This document shows, piece by piece, positions 59,601-64,000 of a stretch of 64,000 bases of DNA. Source of the DNA: Siphonodentalium dalli (Eukaryota > Mollusca > Scaphopoda > Gadilida > Siphonodentaliidae); NCBI GenBank assembly GCA_032622095.1, contig CP136068.1, positions 125,863,989-125,927,988 on the forward strand. The letters run 5' to 3'. The position numbers and the translations under genes are program-made. Every line of letters begins with the position of its first letter. The stretch's first letter is position 1. The notes under the pieces are model-generated. The model saw nothing but the letters and a program-made list of their open reading frames with translations, ran no database searches and was not told the origin of the DNA.

Positions 59601-60169
59601 ATTCCAATTTCACAATCTCGACAAATGGTGACCGAATTAAGTCACTTGAACAATTATATCTTCTCAACTGACATATTTATATGGGGATGGAAATCAGGGC
59701 ATTCCTATAATGATCTAGCAACACAGATGCATAAAAGAAAGCATTAAAGGTATATTTATATCAATCTATTTAAGAGATACCTATATTCATTCAAACTGAG
59801 GATCCTTGAATCGTCAGAGGATTGCATATTGTAATGGCTCATGTATATATTATAACACGATTTAGTCTGTCCCATTCAATATAGTTTCCACAAAAAGGTT
59901 ACAATTGCCAAGAGGTATGGAAATGTAGAGCAGGCCTGTTCAAAAATAGTGGTCACAGTGTGCAGTCAAATATGGTTACTTCTGAAATCAAGGAAAACGC
60001 AGTCCGTAGACATGACTTTTCAGGATCCTCCAATATTGACATCTGACAAGGGTATATCTGCCAGATACAGAGGATTTCTTTCATTTTTTAGAACAGACCC
60101 ATCGTCTAACATAAACAACTCAAAATTTCGCTGTGTCTGGCACACGTAGCTGCTATGCAAGCATAACAT

Positions 60170-60605
60170 CAATTATTTTAAACTGAAAATGATTAGCCAG
60201 TATATAGCACCAGGACAGAGGAGCACATGGACATATCTTTCAAACATCTGTATCTTCATGAAGATATGATAAACTAGATTGATTGATTGACTGATTGATA
60301 CATCTCTATGTAAAACACAATTGTCGTCTTTTATTTTTTCGAACTAATGTGTTTATGATGTTCATGTTTCATGCTATAACGTCTGAAGTATACGCAGTTG
60401 TAAATAAATAAATACTTCTTTATTCGGGTGGGACGGATTAAACGTGATAAACAAAATGATAATCGCTCCGACCTGACAAGGTGAGCCACTACTTATATTC
60501 CATGTGTAAGAATCATGTTTTGTGATGCCATTTGGATATACAATTTATGAGAATACGTGTACCACTTTGAGAGCAAGAGTATTCTCTATTCCCACCAAAT
60601 ATCCA
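60170..60605 (+). repeat. ~450-bp dispersed repeat, copy 2
   Basis: Same order of markers as 54530-55020, direct orientation. Here it runs straight into the CTAG-ended Helitron-like 3' end. Confidence 0.75.
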
Positions 60606-60655
60606 CAGAGGGTTTCACATCACTTTAACCTGGGCAACGCCGGGTAACCCTGCTA

Positions 60656-60689
<34 letters not shown>

Positions 60690-60921
60690 CTATAGCATAT
60701 ATATATATATGTTCGCGGAAGCCACATTAGGGAGACATTTGTGTGTAAATAACCCACATTAGGGCGACTTTTACATTAGGGCGACTTTTTGTGTGTCCCC
60801 CTAATGTTTAGCGTGTTTTTTAAGTGAATTTAACATGCAAATTTATATATTTTTCCTGTCATGTGTGATCTCTGTGACACTATTATTCACCAACTGTCGA
60901 TATATATATATATATATATAG

Positions 60922-60955
<34 letters not shown>
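60656..60955. repeat. TA-rich runs around a CATTAGGG inverted-repeat block
   Basis: (TA)n runs at 60657-60688, 60697-60710 and 60900-60950 flank a segment with CATTAGGG(A/C)GAC at about 60726, 60754 and 60774, and the inverse CCCCCTAATG at 60798. Confidence 0.75.
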
Positions 60956-61545
60956 CTGAATCGACCAGAGAATTTACGTGTCGCGTTAGAAGAAAGACGC
61001 GACGTGATGACGTCACAGGATTCATGTGCATTATGCTAATGTTATTTTAAACAATATTGTGAGGTAAACTGACAATATTTCATATTTTGCCCCAGAAATT
61101 CCATAAGCAGCAACCGAATAATTATTCCATCCTAATAGTGCGGCACCATCTTCTCATCATGGTTAATAAAAAAACTGTTCTATTGAAGTGAACATTCTAT
61201 AGGAAAGACAACGAGGCTTATCGACCCTCCCGGGTCTACCTAGATAACGATTTTGTTAGGAATAAACTAGAAGATTAAACGTTGAAAAAAACACAATGGC
61301 TATTCAAATTTCGAGAAGGATATAGCTTTTACATTTTTGCAAAGACATTGACTAATATTGATTACTTGTGCACACTAATTGGTTCATCGTTTTAATGTCC
61401 GAACCAGGACTAACAACTCACGAACTATGGTCGAGATCGCTCCATTTATACGTTCCAATGTCATAGCGTCCAATTCAAACATTAATGTAAAACGGATTTG
61501 GTGGTAACTCAATGTGTATATATATAATTATGGTTAGTAAAGTCT

Positions 61546-62305
61546 AATGTGGTTGCAATGGAATTTAGTACACTTGAATAAATAAATAATGCGTTCATGT
61601 ATATATATATAATGTGGTTGCCATGGAATTTAGTACACTTGAATAAATAAATAATGCATTCATGTATATATATAATGTGGTTGCCATGGAATTTAGTACA
61701 CTTGAATAAATAAATAATCCGTTCATGTATATCTACATAATGTGGTTGCCATGGAATTTAGTACACTTGAATAAATAAATAATGCATTCATGAATATATA
61801 TATATAATGTGGTTGCTATGGAATTTAGTACGCTTGACTAAATAAATAATGCGTTTATGTATATATATATAGTGTTTGCCATGGAATTTAGTACACTTAA
61901 ATAAATAAATAATGCATTCATGTATATATATATATATATAATGTGGTTGCCATGGAATGTAGTACACTTGAATACATAAATAATGCGTTCATCTATATAT
62001 ATAATGTGGTTGCCATGGAATTTAGTACACTTGAATAAATAAATAATGCGTTCATGTATATATATAATGTGGTTGCCATGGAATTTAGTACACTTGAATA
62101 AATAAATAATGCATTCATGTATATATAATGTGGTTGCCATGGAATTTAGTACACTTGAATAAATAAATAATGCGTTCATATATATATATAATGTGGTTGC
62201 TATGGAATTTAATACACTTGAATAAATAAATAATCCGTTCATGTATATATATATAATGTGGTTGCCATGGAATTTAGTACACTTGAATAAATAAATAATG
62301 TGTTC
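61546..62305. repeat. ~65-bp minisatellite, twelve units
   Basis: Each unit is ATGTGGTTGCCATGGAATTT, then AGTACACTTGAATAAATAAATAATGCGTTCATG and a short TA run of variable length. Most variation is in the TA run. A 177-codon minus-strand frame with repeated I-I-Y-L-F-K-C-T-K-F-H-G is a by-product. Confidence 0.9.
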
Positions 62306-63264
62306 ATGAGATTGATTTACGATGAATGACATGCAAACGTAGTAGTCCCAAAAATTATTCTTCGCAGACAATAGTGTAAACTACATGGTTGTTATGTATT
62401 CGGTATCTAGGGAGAACTCATATAATATCAGATGGAAGCATGACTATGATGCGAATCAGACGGGTTCTTTGTTTCAAGTAACTGTACTTTCCATAGACAT
62501 GTTCATTGGCGCGTGATTGCCATGACCGTGTCGTATAGTCGAGGGCTGATTGGCGTGTTACACAAATAGTGCAGGTACATTATACAAACGTACCCATATT
62601 TAGAGTATGAAGGCAATACTGCAAGTATATTATACAGTAGCAAGACCCGTTATATACGTATTTGGAAATATTGTAAGGACATCATGTATTTGCGAATATA
62701 TGTATGTGTCCGTCCGCTATAAACTCATAACAGGTGACCGTTAGGAAGGGTCCAGCTGAGGAATATGGTGCCGTTTAGATCTGTGTGAGGTATATTTTAT
62801 ATTTAACCAATCAAGTTTGTATCCGATAATAATAGTTATTTGCGATACCCCCTCGCGTTGGTGAGGGGAGTGGTTAGTAGACCGGTCTATTTCGACACAA
62901 CTTTGGAGAGTCTGTCCTCATGATGACCAACCCGAAACAACGTGTTAACGAATTGCGAAAAACTCTCATTTACTGGATGTGGTAGTCTCCACAACTCTGA
63001 ATTTGCTGGAAGCAGATTTGAAGAGATTTTATTCTTGGTCCGATATGATGACTTCCGTTGCCGTTAGACCGTTTTGATCAGTAGCAGCGTCAGTTGTATA
63101 TTCGGGAATCTCTTTCTGGTATTGGTAATCAGCGTACTCATCATACTGCTGGTTCACGTCATGTCTAGTCATGATAGTGCTGTTCATAATAATTTGAACT
63201 ACTACTCTATTGCGCAGACTCTAGAAGGCAGGGAATCCAATTTTGAATTGTTCTCAGCTGGAGT
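62306..63264. other. Non-coding DNA, nothing recognised
   Basis: A 64-codon plus-strand frame at 63074-63268 has a hydrophobic stretch (L-F-L-V-L-V-I-S-V-L-I-I-L-L-V) but no start context, splice sites or known domain. Confidence 0.35.
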
Positions 63265-63548
63265 CTAGTGCACATCTGTGATAGTCTGCATGGTCTCCTG
63301 ATTTAAAGAAACCGGAGGTTGTTGACTTGGCATTGGCATACAAAGTGAGTTTGGGATAAGTCCTTGACTCACAGAGCTGCCACTGTAACTCGCAGTTGAC
63401 ATCTTACCTCCCGCATGGGTAGACATACCGTTGACGGCTTCACGTGTCACAGCGTCCGAAGAACATTTGTCACATTTAGATGCTTTCTGCTTCACTTTGG
63501 AAGTCTTGTAGTCAACACATTGGAAGCTGACGGCTTGTCGTCAACCAT
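63265..63548 (-). pseudogene. Possible small minus-strand gene or pseudogene, one frameshift
   Basis: An ATG in good context (caacATGG, 63548-63546) opens M-V-D-D-K-P-S-A-S-N. After a one-base shift near 63518 the frame runs on as D-Y-K-T-S-K-V-K-Q-K-A-S-K-C-D-K-C through a Ser/Gln/Pro-rich tail (S-Q-Q-P-P-V-S-L-N-Q-E) to a stop at 63265. C-D-K-C hints at a zinc-binding finger but the partner cysteines are not seen. It could equally be a LINE ORF1 start or a sequencing error in a real gene. Confidence 0.3.
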
Positions 63549-63616
63549 GTTGATAATTGATGCCCACTCCACGTGTTGTGGTAGTTTCGAAACCGAAGCT
63601 AAACCGCTCTCAATTT

Positions 63617-63624
63617 ATTTTATA
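63617..63624 (-). promoter_or_regulatory. TATA box candidate upstream of the minus-strand frame
   Basis: CACTATAAAATAAATTG on the minus strand lies about 70 bases before the ATG at 63548, a normal distance for a TATA box plus short leader. No other core element was identified. Confidence 0.3.
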
Positions 63625-64000
63625 GTGATCCTTTGATAGATGAATATAACTTGACGATGACAATAAAATGTTCTCCCTTTTTCCACAGCGAATGGAAAAG
63701 ATAAATTTATATTCGACAAGGAGTGATATCCGGATCCGATACCCGCGACGGTTAGATGCACACTTATTACCGCACTGGTCGCGCATGCGCACATTTTTGT
63801 ACGCCCAGTAGTAGGTGACGTCAGAGTAATTACCATTTAATCGCACAATGCAACGCTAACTACTTTAATATACACAATGTGGTACTTCTGTCAATGAACC
63901 GTTGACTTGAAACATGTTTGTTTAAAATACAAAAAGTAAATCTGGCACAAGTTATTGCAACTTACGAAGCCTCACTCCCGGTTCAATGGAATGGAACACA

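Larger units (their letters stand above)
57690..60656 (+). mobile_element. Large Helitron-like element with tandem core
   Basis: It begins in (TCTG)n-like sequence, holds the 280-bp repeats at 57890-59600 and the 450-bp repeat copy 2, and ends in a hairpin ACCTGGGCAACGCCGGGT (60628-60645), seven bases, then CTAG (60653-60656), followed by a TA run. The left boundary is not firm. No Rep/helicase coding. Confidence 0.5.

Noticed and set aside
61838-62371. 177-codon minus-strand frame, the longest late in the window
   Set aside because: It is generated by the 65-bp minisatellite; the repeated peptide reflects repeat length, and TA-spacer changes only happen to keep the frame.
63074-63268. Hydrophobic plus-strand frame considered as a membrane exon of gene B
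   Set aside because: No acceptor in the needed phase and no resemblance to the galectin-like exons expected there.

Overview
The window is AT-rich, intron-rich animal DNA dominated by transposable elements. Mollusc-type repeats suggest a mollusc or other lophotrochozoan: Helitron-like elements with tandem-repeat cores, a SINE ending in a TTAAACACCAACC-type tail, Crypton and Penelope relics, and several non-LTR families. The species cannot be named from the sequence. There are no operons, CRISPR arrays or intact RNA genes.

Only two host genes are well supported, both on the plus strand, and they look like tandem paralogues of a secreted lectin. Gene A contributes its last three exons (430-515, 1035-1236, 23415-23537). 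Spliced together in matching phase they give one galectin-like domain in which most canonical sugar-binding residues are replaced. Gene B contributes its first two exons (47863-48162, 54169-54222), a signal peptide plus PAN/apple-like cysteine domain and a short Pro/Tyr linker. Exon 2 of gene B ends in phase 0 and the first visible exon of gene A starts in phase 0, so I infer a shared plan: signal peptide, PAN domain, linker, galectin-like domain. The remaining exons of B probably lie to the right of the window and those of A to the left.

Layout: 1-342 is the tail of a Helitron-like element. 430-23537 is gene A, whose 22-kb last intron holds a 5-kb foldback element (1473-6511), a minus-strand CR1/Jockey-type LINE (7553-10306), a plus-strand L1/Tx1-type LINE (12425-18340) split by a 1.6-kb DNA transposon (13653-15230), a palindrome MITE, a LINE ORF1 relic and a piggyBac transposase relic. 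24-28.4 kb holds a piggyBac-type MITE and a decayed Crypton. 29.4-34.3 kb is satellite and minisatellite DNA with a second Helitron-like tail and a Penelope GIY-YIG relic. 35.3-43.9 kb holds three more LINE fragments. 43.9-47.8 kb is featureless. 47.9-54.2 kb is the start of gene B with a SINE, a piggyBac MITE, a hAT element with a perfect 8-bp target duplication, and a palindrome MITE in intron 1. 54.5-62.3 kb is minisatellites and a large Helitron-like element. The right edge has a possible small minus-strand gene with a TATA box.

The most unusual items are the PAN plus galectin-like gene pair, the 5-kb foldback with near-identical outer arms and diverged inner arms, and a 69-nt near-perfect palindrome module carried inside MITEs with different outer termini.
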